From: Rubripirellula reticaptiva | GTDB taxonomy: Bacteria > Planctomycetota > Planctomycetia > Pirellulales > Pirellulaceae | Assembly (NCBI RefSeq): GCF_007860175.1 | Contig: NZ_SJPX01000001.1 | Coordinates: 62,001 to 126,000, forward strand | Direction of reading: 5' to 3' | DNA length: 64,000 nt | Part shown: in pieces, positions 28,977-38,093 of the stretch | Numbering within the stretch: position 1 is the first letter of the stretch | Layout: each line of letters starts with the position of its first letter | Translations under genes and position numbers: made by a program | The notes under the pieces: model-generated | Database searches by the model: none | What the model saw: only the letters and a program-made list of their open reading frames with translations | Told to the model about the DNA's origin: nothing

Positions 28977-30332
28977 ATGGCAATGACTTCCAACCGAATA
29001 GCTTGGTCTTTGATGCTGACTTGCCTGATGATGGCTAGTTCAGCAGTAGTGCGAGCCGTGGAAAATGAATCGGTTCCGAAAGCGCCGAAATCAGCTCTCG
29101 AGGATCCGGAAATCAAGCTCGGTAAAACCAAGAAGGCCGAGGAACCAATCCCGTCGGCACCGTACTATCCAACGGCTGCCGAATACACCGTGGCGTCTTT
29201 GCCCGTTTCATCGGGACCGATCATTTCAAGCCAGTGCGGATGTGGCCAATGCCTAAAATGCGTTGATCGCACCGACGGCACAATGATCGGCGGCTTGGGA
29301 ATGAAACTCGGCGTTGGACCATGCCCCGCGGGACACCAGTGCTGGCAATGTCCCTATGACGCGCCGTTCAACATCGTTGGACCTGGCGAGTACGCTGGTC
29401 CCGCCCGCACCCACCGCCTACCCGAATATCGCTTGCGGACGGGCGACACACTGCAACTGACCTTCATGGTCGCTCCGATGGCTACCGATGGCCCGTATCG
29501 ATTGGTGGTCGGCGACGAACTGTTGATCGAAGCCGAGGCCGATGAAGACCTGACTCGCGGAACGCTCGAGAAGGGCTTGAAGATTCAACCCGACGGAACG
29601 ATCACGCTGCGTTTGATCGGCCAGGTTCACGCCGCCGGACAAACGATCGACCAACTTCGCGAAGTGTTGGAAGACAAGTACGTTGAGTTTTATCCAGAGC
29701 CTTCCATCGATGTGACACCGGTCAATACAGGAACCGCTGCTCGTCAAGTTCGCGAAGCGATCAGCGGTGCGGGTGGATTCGATCCTCAACAAATTCAACA
29801 AACGTTGACACCATCAGGCGAAATTCGTTTGCCTAAGGTTGGCAGCGTTCAAGCCCAAGGTTTGACGTTGGACGAATTGAAGCGTGAAATTAATCTTCGC
29901 TATGACGATGCAGTGGGCGGCTTGGAAGTCGAACCATCGCTGATCTCACAAGCCGCTCACAACGTGTTCGTCTTGGGCGAAGTCGGCCAACCTGGCCGTT
30001 ACGACATGAACAACACGCCAACAACGGTACTGGGTGCCATTGCAATGGCTGGCGGTCACCGTACCGGTGCCAACCTTCGCCAAGTGGTTGTCTTCCGCCG
30101 CGGCGACAACTGGGAACTGATCTCGACGACCTTAGATCTTCGCGGAGCCATTCTTGGCCGCGAAGCTCATCCTTGCGACGAAATCTGGGTGCGTGACGGT
30201 GACGTAATCATCCTGCCTAGCAGCCCGATTCGATTGTTCGACAACTTCGTTCGACAAGTCTTCACCGAAGGACTCTACGGCGTCCTGCCGATCTCGGGGT
30301 CTTACAACTTCGGCGGCAGTTTCAACAACTAG
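28977..30332 (+). CDS. Polysaccharide export protein (Wza-like) with N-terminal Cys cluster
   Basis: A 451-residue exported protein. The ATG at 28977 opens a good signal peptide (RIAWSLMLTCLMMASSAVV); a GTG at 28917 would add 20 residues. A Poly_export domain begins at YRLRTGDTLQLTF (about 145) and is followed by SLBB-type repeats (IRLPKVGSVQAQGLTLDEL, VFVLGEVGQPGRYDM), the architecture of outer-membrane polysaccharide exporters. Unusually, residues 87-125 hold seven cysteines: C87, C89, C92, C95, C116, C122 and C125. Wza proteins have instead one lipobox cysteine, which is not seen here. The cluster may form disulfides or bind metal. Its stop codon overlaps the stop of the convergent gene (CTAG). 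Confidence 0.88.
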   Translation: MAMTSNRIAWSLMLTCLMMASSAVVRAVENESVPKAPKSALEDPEIKLGKTKKAEEPIPSAPYYPTAAEYTVASLPVSSGPIISSQCGCGQCLKCVDRTDGTMIGGLGMKLGVGPCPAGHQCWQCPYDAPFNIVGPGEYAGPARTHRLPEYRLRTGDTLQLTFMVAPMATDGPYRLVVGDELLIEAEADEDLTRGTLEKGLKIQPDGTITLRLIGQVHAAGQTIDQLREVLEDKYVEFYPEPSIDVTPVNTGTAARQVREAISGAGGFDPQQIQQTLTPSGEIRLPKVGSVQAQGLTLDELKREINLRYDDAVGGLEVEPSLISQAAHNVFVLGEVGQPGRYDMNNTPTTVLGAIAMAGGHRTGANLRQVVVFRRGDNWELISTTLDLRGAILGREAHPCDEIWVRDGDVIILPSSPIRLFDNFVRQVFTEGLYGVLPISGSYNFGGSFNN

Positions 30333-31603
30333 GCTTTGCCGAGGATTGCATCGGCCACCCGGATACCGCTATTCATCGCACCCTGGATGCTTGGCGTTTC
30401 GCAGTGGTCGCCGCAAACCAGCATGCCTGCCGGGCCGTCATAATCCGACGCTTGAATCGATCGCATGACCGGTTCAAGCGCTCGACGGGGTAGGGCGTAC
30501 GGAACTTGATAAACCGCTAGACGATCCCAGTTTTTAACAGTCTCGCCGAACCAACCCACTAGCTGTTTCCGAACGCAGTGATCGAGCTGCTCCAAGTCGT
30601 TTCGATCCAGTTCAGGCCCCAGCGGACCAAGACTGATCGAGATCAAGGCTTTTCCAGTCGCCGAATACTCGGGCGCCACATCGGACATCACCGCGACCGT
30701 CTGTACCGGTCCCGTGTCGTCCCCACGCAACATCAACTGCTTCCGTTGATCGGGGGACTTGTCCGCTGCGAAATACAGCGTGGTGGTTTGATTCCACTGC
30801 GTCGCAATCTTCGCCGTCCCCAGCAATCGAGCAGCGGCAGTGCTTTCGGTCGCGACGACGATCTGTTCAGCCCAAAGGATCTCTCCGCTGCTCAGGTGCA
30901 AGCAATCGCTATCGACTCGGGTCACACTTTGTTGCAACCGGACGGATCCGCGTGGCAATCGATCGGCAAGTTGACGCGGGATCGCCGCCATGCCGTCGGC
31001 CGGTACAGCGACCTTGCCTTGGGCAAACATACGAAATACGAACTCGAACAATCGACTCGATTGAGTAAGTGATTCGTCTAGAAAGATACCACCGAGAAAC
31101 GGCCTAAAAAACTCGTCGATCATGGACTGCGAAAAACCAGCCTGCTGTAAAAAATCGATCGTCGGTTGGTCGTTACGATGGTAAAGCTCATCCAGTGTGC
31201 CAGAACGAGCCTGGCGCCGGAGCTTAGCGATCGACAGCTTTTCCGACAGACTGCCAACCGGATTCAGCACCGTCGCAATCGCTTGGCTGGGCCGTTGCAA
31301 GGGATCGCTTAGAACACGAAACCTTCCTTGTTGACGAATCAACAGACTGGGTTCAAAGAACCGCAACCGCAGCGCGTCGTAGTCCAACATTCGCTGGCAT
31401 GCCGGATAAGCGGTCAGCATCGATTGAAGTCCATGGTTCATCGTGAATCCGTCAACGACGTCAGTTCGCAGACGACCACCGAGCCGGTCCGTTGCTTCCA
31501 ACACCGTCACGCGGCGTCCAGCATCGGCTAAAAGAACTGCACAAGTCAGCCCAGCCAATCCGCCGCCAATGATCGCGACGTCGAGTTTTTCTTGAGATTC
31601 CAT
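30329..31603 (-). CDS. FAD-dependent oxidoreductase (amine oxidase / phytoene desaturase-like)
   Basis: A 424-residue flavoprotein. The N terminus has the FAD dinucleotide-binding motif AIIGGGLAGLTCAVLLADAG followed by VLEATDRLGGRLRTD, the GG-doublet motif of the amine oxidase superfamily. The C terminus has the FAD-contact block GMLVCGDHCETPSIQGAMNSG. It could oxidise an isoprenoid, amine or protoporphyrinogen-like substrate; no neighbour decides between these. It lies 41 bp downstream of the MBL-fold nuclease gene on the same strand and converges with the polysaccharide export gene, sharing overlapping stop codons. Confidence 0.85.
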   Translation of the reverse strand: MESQEKLDVAIIGGGLAGLTCAVLLADAGRRVTVLEATDRLGGRLRTDVVDGFTMNHGLQSMLTAYPACQRMLDYDALRLRFFEPSLLIRQQGRFRVLSDPLQRPSQAIATVLNPVGSLSEKLSIAKLRRQARSGTLDELYHRNDQPTIDFLQQAGFSQSMIDEFFRPFLGGIFLDESLTQSSRLFEFVFRMFAQGKVAVPADGMAAIPRQLADRLPRGSVRLQQSVTRVDSDCLHLSSGEILWAEQIVVATESTAAARLLGTAKIATQWNQTTTLYFAADKSPDQRKQLMLRGDDTGPVQTVAVMSDVAPEYSATGKALISISLGPLGPELDRNDLEQLDHCVRKQLVGWFGETVKNWDRLAVYQVPYALPRRALEPVMRSIQASDYDGPAGMLVCGDHCETPSIQGAMNSGIRVADAILGKA

Positions 31604-31644
31604 TAGACGATTAAGCGATCGATCGAGTACAGGATTTGTCTGAA

Positions 31645-32979
31645 TCAGATGACATTAAAACCTCGTTCAGTGAGTTCTTCGGCAAACACCTGTTTGGGTT
31701 GATACTCGCCGTGGACCAGCCGAATTTGTTCAGGGGGACTGGGCATCGTTTCGACAAAACGAAGCAAGTCGGCTTGATCGGCATGTGCCGAATAGCCATG
31801 GATCTGATGCACTTTCGCAGCCACATCGAAGCGTCGCCCATTGAGCCGAACCCATTGGCTGCCGCGGCTGATAATATTGCCGGGCGTGCCACCGGCTTGA
31901 TATCCGACGAACACGATATCCGTGGTTGGATCACCGATAAAGCGTTTCAAGTAGTTGACGACTCGCCCCCCCGTGCACATCCCACTGCCCGCGATCACGA
32001 TTGCCGGCAGTCTACGATCAGCTAGGTAATTGACGGTATCACGGTGCTCGCGATGATCGCCAACCGTCGTCAAGTTTTCAAAAACAAGTGGCTGGTCATC
32101 CGTTTCTAATTTTGCCTTCGCTTCGATCCCCCAAAACTCTTTCATGTCACGATAGAGTTCGGTGAAACGCGATGCCAAGGGTGAGTCAACGATCACATCG
32201 ACTTGTTTCATCAACGATCTTCCTTCAGTCGATTGAATGCGTTCGAAGATCGCGTTCATTTCGTACAGAATGGATTGTGTACGCCCCAGGCTAAACGCCG
32301 GGATGATCGTAACTCCTTTGTCATCAAGTGTGCGCCGCAGGATCGTTTCCAGCGTGTGTTGCCGATCAGCGGTCGACGGGTGCAGCCGGTCGCCGTAGGT
32401 ACTTTCCAAAATCAATAAATCGGCACGTTCGGGACAGACCGGATCACGCAACAGCGGATCGTTCCCAGTCCCCAAGTCACCTGAGAACACCACTCGCTTG
32501 CCGTCGGGCAAATCAACTTCAAACAAAGTTGATCCAAGCACGTGACCGGCTGTGCGTAGTCGGATTTTGATTCCGCCTGGCACATCGTGCCAAGCGTTAT
32601 AAGGCAGCGGACGTATCAGTTGTTGGATTTTGCTTTGGAATCGCTTGATCAGATTTCGCGAGCGCGTGAATCCAATCTTTAATGAGTCCGCCATCACGAG
32701 TGGCAATAAGCGAGCGGTTGGAATGCTGCAATAAATCGGTTGCTCGAATCCCGCGGCGATCAAATATGGCAATCGTCCAACATGGTCGGCGTGAACGTGA
32801 GTCAGCAACATGCCAACGACGCCCTCGATCGAAAACTCGATTTCCGGGTTTGGGTGTTTCGCCGCGTCGTCACCTTGAAAGATCCCACAGTCGACTAGCA
32901 CGCTTTGGTTCTTTTCCCAAAACAACTGGTGGCACGATCCCGTCACACCATGCTGAGCGCCGTGATGGATCAGTTTCAT
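31645..32979 (-). CDS. MBL-fold beta-CASP RNA nuclease (CPSF/YSH1-like)
   Basis: A 444-residue metallo-beta-lactamase-fold hydrolase with a beta-CASP domain and C-terminal RMMBL region. The zinc motif is H61-x-H63-x-D65-H66 in LTHVHADHVGRLPYL. Further ligands are in TAGHVLGSTLFEV and FSGDLGTGNDPLL, the beta-CASP region includes GSGMCTGGRVVNYL, and the final motif is IHGYSAHADQADLL. The family cleaves RNA; a role in RNA processing or decay is likely. The ATG at 32979 is chosen because it begins the usual core; an in-frame ATG 75 bp upstream would add a CxxC-containing stretch of unclear reality. Confidence 0.9.
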   Translation of the reverse strand: MKLIHHGAQHGVTGSCHQLFWEKNQSVLVDCGIFQGDDAAKHPNPEIEFSIEGVVGMLLTHVHADHVGRLPYLIAAGFEQPIYCSIPTARLLPLVMADSLKIGFTRSRNLIKRFQSKIQQLIRPLPYNAWHDVPGGIKIRLRTAGHVLGSTLFEVDLPDGKRVVFSGDLGTGNDPLLRDPVCPERADLLILESTYGDRLHPSTADRQHTLETILRRTLDDKGVTIIPAFSLGRTQSILYEMNAIFERIQSTEGRSLMKQVDVIVDSPLASRFTELYRDMKEFWGIEAKAKLETDDQPLVFENLTTVGDHREHRDTVNYLADRRLPAIVIAGSGMCTGGRVVNYLKRFIGDPTTDIVFVGYQAGGTPGNIISRGSQWVRLNGRRFDVAAKVHQIHGYSAHADQADLLRFVETMPSPPEQIRLVHGEYQPKQVFAEELTERGFNVI

Positions 32980-33216
32980 ACCGGGGCCAATCGGGGGTAA
33001 GGATTCAGGGAATGGAACGATAAATGACCGCTGACAGACGGCACAAATTAACATTCACCGGCCGGCCTGCCGACCGGGCCAGCGGATGCAGTAATCCGGC
33101 GAACGGATGACGGACCAGACTTGTCACATCCCTGGGCGATGATATTGGTACCGCCGGCAAAGGACCTTTGCCGAATTGCAAACAACCTTAACCTCCAACA
33201 TCGTCGGATCACAATC

Positions 33217-33540
33217 ATGGCTAAATTCTACGTTCAATCTGGTACCGTCCGCACCATCGTTCAAGCCGAATCAAGCCGCAAGGCAGCCCTGTGGGCCGTC
33301 CACCAAACGATGCAACAAGTTTTGCCGGTTGCCGACGACATGGACCAAACCGCGGCCAGCAAGACCGACAAAGCCAATCAGCAAGGTTTCACGGTATTGG
33401 CGTCGCAGGTCAACGTCAGTGAACGTGGCTTTGATCGTGCCGACGGTGTCACGATGCCGACGATTGAAGTGGTAGCAGAATGGAACCAAATGGTGACGAC
33501 TCTCGATCGCTTGGAACGAATGCTATACCAAGCGGCGTGA
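33217..33540 (+). CDS. Small conserved-looking protein of unknown function
   Basis: A 107-residue soluble protein starting MAKFYVQSGTVRTIVQAES. It has no signal peptide or membrane segment and shows alternating strands and a C-terminal helix (WNQMVTTLDRLERMLYQAA). I recall similar short proteins in other planctomycetes but cannot name a function. The ATG at 33217 is preferred; an upstream in-frame start at 33121 runs into sequence with no protein character. It diverges from the MBL-fold nuclease gene. Confidence 0.7.
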   Translation: MAKFYVQSGTVRTIVQAESSRKAALWAVHQTMQQVLPVADDMDQTAASKTDKANQQGFTVLASQVNVSERGFDRADGVTMPTIEVVAEWNQMVTTLDRLERMLYQAA

Positions 33541-33737
33541 AACCGGAATGTCAACGACACGCGAACGACAAACAACAATCGCGTCCGGATTCACCTTGAT
33601 TTCAGTGACGCGGGTTCAGTACAAGGGATTTGCTCACCAAGAGTCCCTCCTAAGCCTGCCCGAGTCGCTTCCTGCACCGTCGTTTCCAACGGCAAGTGAT
33701 GATTGCGGCTCTCGGTCCCTTCGCCATTCATGCTCTG

Positions 33738-35090
33738 ATGACCTCACCTATCGATGACCGGTCGGTTTTACGCGCGCCAACCGTACGCGCGATCCCAATT
33801 GCCGCGTTGCTGTTGTCATTCAGTTTCTGCCTTTTGCAGTCGTCACCGGCAACGGCGGACCCTCACAGCAAGTACTCATTTGAATCGATTGCCCAATCGA
33901 GCGGTACGACGTTCGTTTCTCAAAAAAACGATATCTTGATCACGAGCGAATTCGCGGGTGGGCGAATGAACCGCTGTGATCAAATCAGCGATGATGAGTT
34001 CGCGATCACGATCGAGCCAGAACGCAATCAGATCAATGATAGTGCGTGGTACGCGTTTCGAATCGAATCGACCGCCGCGGAATTGTCGAACACTCACGAT
34101 GTGACCATTCGATTGAGCTATGTCGGTGGAACCCACCGGTATGATCCCAAGATAAGCCGTGATGGTCGGACTTGGGAAACCGCTGCGCACCTCGTCACTC
34201 GCAGGCATCCGGTCGGCAAGGAAGTCGAAATGCGGATTCCATTAGACGGAAAACCTATTTGGGTTGCGGGCCAAGAACTGCTCGACAGCGAAACGCTGGA
34301 TGTGTGGGCAGACCATCTAAGCGAACAGCCACATGTTAGCCGCAGCGTCATCGGCAAATCGGTCCAAGGCCGCCCCCTGCATCGCTTGGACATCACCGAA
34401 TCCAAACGCCCCGACTATGTCTTCATCATTGCTCGACAACATCCGCCGGAAGTATCTGGCGCAATCGGCATGATGCATTTTGTCGATGCGATCGCAGGCA
34501 AGAGTGAACTTGGCAAACAGTTTCGCGATCGCTACTCGACCGTCGTTGTGCCCATGGTCAATCCCGATGGTGTCGCGCACGGTCATTGGCGATGCAATGC
34601 AAACGGAGTCGATCTGAATCGTGACTGGTCTCACTTTAGCCAACCGGAAACGCGAGCCGTGATGGATCAGTTGGTCAAGTACCGCACGCTTGAAGACAAC
34701 GATCGTGACGAACAACGTCTGTGCCTGTTCATCGATTTCCACAGCACGTTCGACGACGTTTTTTACACAACACCTCGCAAGTCAAATCTGTTCCCCAAGG
34801 ACTTCACCCAAGATTGGCTCGGCGCGATCCAAGGTCGGTTTCCCAAGTACGAAGTCAATCAGGTCGCAGACCACAACGTACACCGTGCCACTAGCAAAGC
34901 CTGGGTCGCCCAGACGCTTGGCGTCACCGCAATCACGTATGAATTCGGTGACGAAACCAACCGTGACACCATCCGATCGGTTGCCACAGGTGCAGCCGAA
35001 GAAATGATGCGTTTGCTGATCGACTTGCCGAGCAAACCAACCCAGGGAGCCCGGGTCGCGACCACCAATGCGAAGCCAATCTTAAAGTAA
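33738..35090 (+). CDS. Exported M14-family zinc carboxypeptidase
   Basis: About 450 residues. An N-terminal beta-rich domain (about 40-200), of the kind found in cytosolic-carboxypeptidase-like M14 enzymes, precedes the peptidase domain. Zinc ligands are visible as H235-P-P-E238 and H335 in FIDFHST. NPDGVAHGHWRCNANGVDL carries the substrate-binding Asn/Arg. Glu402 in TYEFGDETNRD is the candidate catalytic glutamate. The start is uncertain: ATG at 33738 is followed by a signal-like hydrophobic segment (IPIAALLLSFSFCLLQ); a GTG at 33696 is also possible. It removes C-terminal residues from a peptide or peptidoglycan-like substrate; which one is unknown. It converges on the propeller gene downstream. 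Confidence 0.85.
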   Translation: MTSPIDDRSVLRAPTVRAIPIAALLLSFSFCLLQSSPATADPHSKYSFESIAQSSGTTFVSQKNDILITSEFAGGRMNRCDQISDDEFAITIEPERNQINDSAWYAFRIESTAAELSNTHDVTIRLSYVGGTHRYDPKISRDGRTWETAAHLVTRRHPVGKEVEMRIPLDGKPIWVAGQELLDSETLDVWADHLSEQPHVSRSVIGKSVQGRPLHRLDITESKRPDYVFIIARQHPPEVSGAIGMMHFVDAIAGKSELGKQFRDRYSTVVVPMVNPDGVAHGHWRCNANGVDLNRDWSHFSQPETRAVMDQLVKYRTLEDNDRDEQRLCLFIDFHSTFDDVFYTTPRKSNLFPKDFTQDWLGAIQGRFPKYEVNQVADHNVHRATSKAWVAQTLGVTAITYEFGDETNRDTIRSVATGAAEEMMRLLIDLPSKPTQGARVATTNAKPILK

Positions 35091-35109
35091 GCCTGAGGCG
35101 TTTCCCCAT

Positions 35110-36378
35110 TCACTCGAAACAGTAAACCGTTTCTTTGGCGCGGATGATCAAGCGTCCGTCGGCGATTGCGGGTGAACCTAAGACACCGTCGTCGAGCGTG
35201 ACTTCGCTAATCACTTCGGCGGACTCGCCTTGGTCTTCTACAACGACACCGTTTCCGGATTGATCGAACGCATAGATCCGATTGCCGGCGACGACTGGAG
35301 TCGCCCATCCGCTGCCGATCGAACCGAGCCGTTCTTGCCAGCGCATTTCGCCATCACGAAGCGTGCCACCAACCAAAACCGATCCCTTCAGTGCATAGAC
35401 GCGGTCTTCGTAGGCGACAACGGATGCGTTCTTAGGACTGAACTTGCTGCTACGCCATGCTTCAATGGGTGAGGTTTTGTCTGCCCCCTCTTCTTTTTCG
35501 CTTTGAACCGAATCGCTGCCGACCAGATCGAGCACCAACAAATCATTGCCCGGCAACATCAACAATCCACCGCTCGACGTCGGCGACGGGATGGTAGCTC
35601 GCCCCTCTTCGATCTCCCAGCTCGTTACACCGGTCCCTGGATGAACCGCCAATACACTTTCGCCGCTTTGCATGACCACTTCTTGGCTGCCGTCACCTCG
35701 GCTAATCAACAGTGGCGATGACCAGTTCGAGCTTTGTGGCCGATCGATCCGCCAACGCGTGACCCCAGATTCCAAGTCGATGCCCGCGGCGAATGAGTCA
35801 CCCTTGGATTCGACCTGAACCACCACCACGTCACCGGCAATGATTGGCGATGAGGCCATGCCGACGTCATTGCCTGCCTTGGGATATTCGAACCCAAGTC
35901 CGCGATACCACATCAGGTCGCCCGCTGTATTTAAGCAAACCAAATCGTTGCTACTGAAGAACGCGACGATTCGTTTTCCGTCACTCGCCGGAGTCGGTGC
36001 CGCATTGGCACTCGACGAATGACAAAAAGGTCGTCCGGTCGCGTCAAAGGATTGTTCCCATGTTTTGATTCCGGACTTCAAATCTAGCGCGGTCACGAAG
36101 ATCTTCTCACCGTCCGGCCCCGCCGAACTGGTCGTGATGACTTGACCATCAACTACGATCGGCCCGGCAACGCTCTTGCCGGGCATGTCGGCTCGCCAAG
36201 CCAAGTTACCGTTTTCGCTAGCGTCCAATTTTGCAGGGCCAGCCGAAACGCCACCGCTTCCATCACCTCGAAAGGCCAACCAGTCGTCGCCCATCGACTG
36301 TGCGGAAGTGAACGAAACAGTTGCCGCTGCAGCGACAGAGAACAGAATCGTCGCGAGACGTCGTTGCTTAATCGCCAT
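35110..36378 (-). CDS. Exported PQQ-type beta-propeller protein
   Basis: A 422-residue secreted propeller. The ATG at 36378 begins MAIKQRRLATILFSVAAAA, a signal peptide; an upstream in-frame GTG is less likely. PQQ-like blades are visible as repeated strands with Asp/Gly-rich turns (VTALDLKSGIKTWEQ, AGIDLESGVTRWRID, AVHPGTGVTSWEIE). Such proteins are either PQQ dehydrogenase-like or structural scaffolds (BamB-like); no catalytic residues can be assigned. It lies 13 bp downstream of the companion exported gene, an operon with that protein. Confidence 0.8.
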   Translation of the reverse strand: MAIKQRRLATILFSVAAAATVSFTSAQSMGDDWLAFRGDGSGGVSAGPAKLDASENGNLAWRADMPGKSVAGPIVVDGQVITTSSAGPDGEKIFVTALDLKSGIKTWEQSFDATGRPFCHSSSANAAPTPASDGKRIVAFFSSNDLVCLNTAGDLMWYRGLGFEYPKAGNDVGMASSPIIAGDVVVVQVESKGDSFAAGIDLESGVTRWRIDRPQSSNWSSPLLISRGDGSQEVVMQSGESVLAVHPGTGVTSWEIEEGRATIPSPTSSGGLLMLPGNDLLVLDLVGSDSVQSEKEEGADKTSPIEAWRSSKFSPKNASVVAYEDRVYALKGSVLVGGTLRDGEMRWQERLGSIGSGWATPVVAGNRIYAFDQSGNGVVVEDQGESAEVISEVTLDDGVLGSPAIADGRLIIRAKETVYCFE

Positions 36379-36391
36379 ATGGCGTTGCTGT

Positions 36392-37555
36392 TTAGTTACC
36401 ACTGGTGAGTCCCTTTCCGTTGAGGTCGGTCAAGCGAAACTGGAATTCCCATTCCTGTGCCCAGCCTTCGGTTTGTTCGTTTTGACAGTTCTTGATCAAG
36501 ATCGTGTTCTCGCCCGCCTTCAATTCCACCTGAGCGATGTATTGGTCCAGCGCAGTACCTGAGTGATAAATCTTGTTGGCGATCAATTCGTCCCCGTTGA
36601 TCCAAACTTTGTTCGCAGCGATCGACCCGAGACGAGCCTGGGCGGTTTGCGCGGCCGGTGAATTAAACGTTGTGTAGACATAAGCTACCGCACCTTTCTC
36701 TTTGTCGAACGCCGTCGCCAAATCGACATTGCCGGTGTCGCCGTCCGCTTTAATGTCCTGCCAACTCACTTCGCCTTCTTTTCCATCGGCCGCTGGGTTG
36801 AAATTGATAGCGGCCGTTCTCACATAATCTTTTTCGACCGAGTACGCGGTATCGAAACCGACACCACCGACGTTATCGAAGGGGCCGATTGTTTTCCAAT
36901 GTTTGATCATCGCAAACGCTTCCGCGATGCTGGCTGTTTCGCCAAGGCCCTTCAGCGCGGCCACAGCACCTTCGAGTTGCCTTGGCTGGCGAGCCGAAAC
37001 GAGTGCCTGGCGATACAGTTTTTTGGCGACCGCTTCGTCACCGTCTTGTTTGGCTTGTTCAGCACGACCAAGCACTTGTGCGACTGCCATTTCTCGCAGC
37101 GGCAAACTCGGATCGTCCAGGCATTGGCCGATGCGTTGGGCCGCTGGCTCCGGTGCATCCAATTGAAACATTTCCATGGCAAGACCACGTCCAAACATGT
37201 TCTTCGAACGGTCCATCGCATAGTCTTCTAGCATGTCAGTTGGCGACAGCGACGTTCTTCGCTTGATATCAAACGCTAGCCCGCGGATCCAGTTACGCGA
37301 CACCGGATCGGCGCCAGCCATCGCGTCGAGCAAATCTGGCAAGCGATCAGCGGGCAATTGCCGCAGCGAAGTAACGGCCGTAGTTGCTTTACTTAACCCC
37401 GCCGCATCGGGCGATACGGACGAGACCGCTGCGAGAGCATCTTCGACAGACAGGGGAGAAGCCGATATTGCCGGCATCCCATCAAACAACAGAGCTGCTG
37501 CGGCAATCGCTAGCGAAAAGCGGCGCGAACAAAAAATCAAATCGATCGGTGTCAT
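36392..37555 (-). CDS. Exported protein of unknown function, operon partner of propeller
   Basis: A 387-residue protein with a signal peptide starting at the ATG at 37555 (MTPIDLIFCSRRFSLAIAAAA). The first half is helical and HEAT-like, with repeated short helices (REMAVAQVLGRAEQAKQDG). The C-terminal half (about 225-385) is a beta-rich, galactose-binding-like region ending in ENTILIKNCQNEQTEGWAQE. It was not recognised as a named family. It is the first gene of a two-gene operon with the propeller protein and may deliver or bind the same polymer. Confidence 0.7.
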   Translation of the reverse strand: MTPIDLIFCSRRFSLAIAAAALLFDGMPAISASPLSVEDALAAVSSVSPDAAGLSKATTAVTSLRQLPADRLPDLLDAMAGADPVSRNWIRGLAFDIKRRTSLSPTDMLEDYAMDRSKNMFGRGLAMEMFQLDAPEPAAQRIGQCLDDPSLPLREMAVAQVLGRAEQAKQDGDEAVAKKLYRQALVSARQPRQLEGAVAALKGLGETASIAEAFAMIKHWKTIGPFDNVGGVGFDTAYSVEKDYVRTAAINFNPAADGKEGEVSWQDIKADGDTGNVDLATAFDKEKGAVAYVYTTFNSPAAQTAQARLGSIAANKVWINGDELIANKIYHSGTALDQYIAQVELKAGENTILIKNCQNEQTEGWAQEWEFQFRLTDLNGKGLTSGN

Positions 37556-37675
37556 AGAATCACCAAAGAAAGCGGACGACGAAGTACACCCCAAGAGTGT
37601 ACCCGGATCGACAAGCAGCGACTTCCCATCGACGTGCCGCCGCCTCAGAACTTCCCAATCAACAGCCGACGAGGG

Positions 37676-38080
37676 CTACTGCTTCGACTTTAAATAGCCG
37701 GCACTGGTTTGAAAGTACCGAGTTCGGCGACGATGGGGTTGGTCATCCGGTGTTGCCGCCGCTTGCAGGTCCGCCAGATTGGCGGCGCAGTAACGGCAAC
37801 CGACGGTTTCGACATGAAACCGAATATAACCCGAATGATCAGCTTCGAGGGCGCCAAGCAGATGCTGGCCCATCTCGTCCCGCGTCGGGCACGACAATCG
37901 CGAGCGACGCCAAATCCCGCCGATCGTGTGCAAACCGGCGGCTTCGCGACCGCGCACTTCGATCAAACGATTCCGCAGCTCAGTATCGCTGCGAAGATCC
38001 TGTTCCAACATGGATGACCGATTCGCGGGAAGGGCTTCGTCGAGGAAAGCGGCCAGTTCAGCGTCGGTATAGAAGCTCAT
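37676..38080 (-). CDS. Small protein of unknown function
   Basis: A 134-residue soluble protein beginning MSFYTDAELAAFLDEALPA. It contains SCPTRDEMGQHLLGALEADHSGY and a late HVETVGCRYCAANLADL. The spacing H-x5-C-x2-C is close to, but not the same as, the H-x3-C-x2-C zinc motif of anti-sigma factors, and no membrane segment follows. An anti-sigma or adaptor role is only a guess. It lies 13 bp after fabF on the same strand, so it is co-transcribed with the fatty-acid genes. Confidence 0.65.
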   Translation of the reverse strand: MSFYTDAELAAFLDEALPANRSSMLEQDLRSDTELRNRLIEVRGREAAGLHTIGGIWRRSRLSCPTRDEMGQHLLGALEADHSGYIRFHVETVGCRYCAANLADLQAAATPDDQPHRRRTRYFQTSAGYLKSKQ

Positions 38081-38093
38081 GATTGGATTTCAC

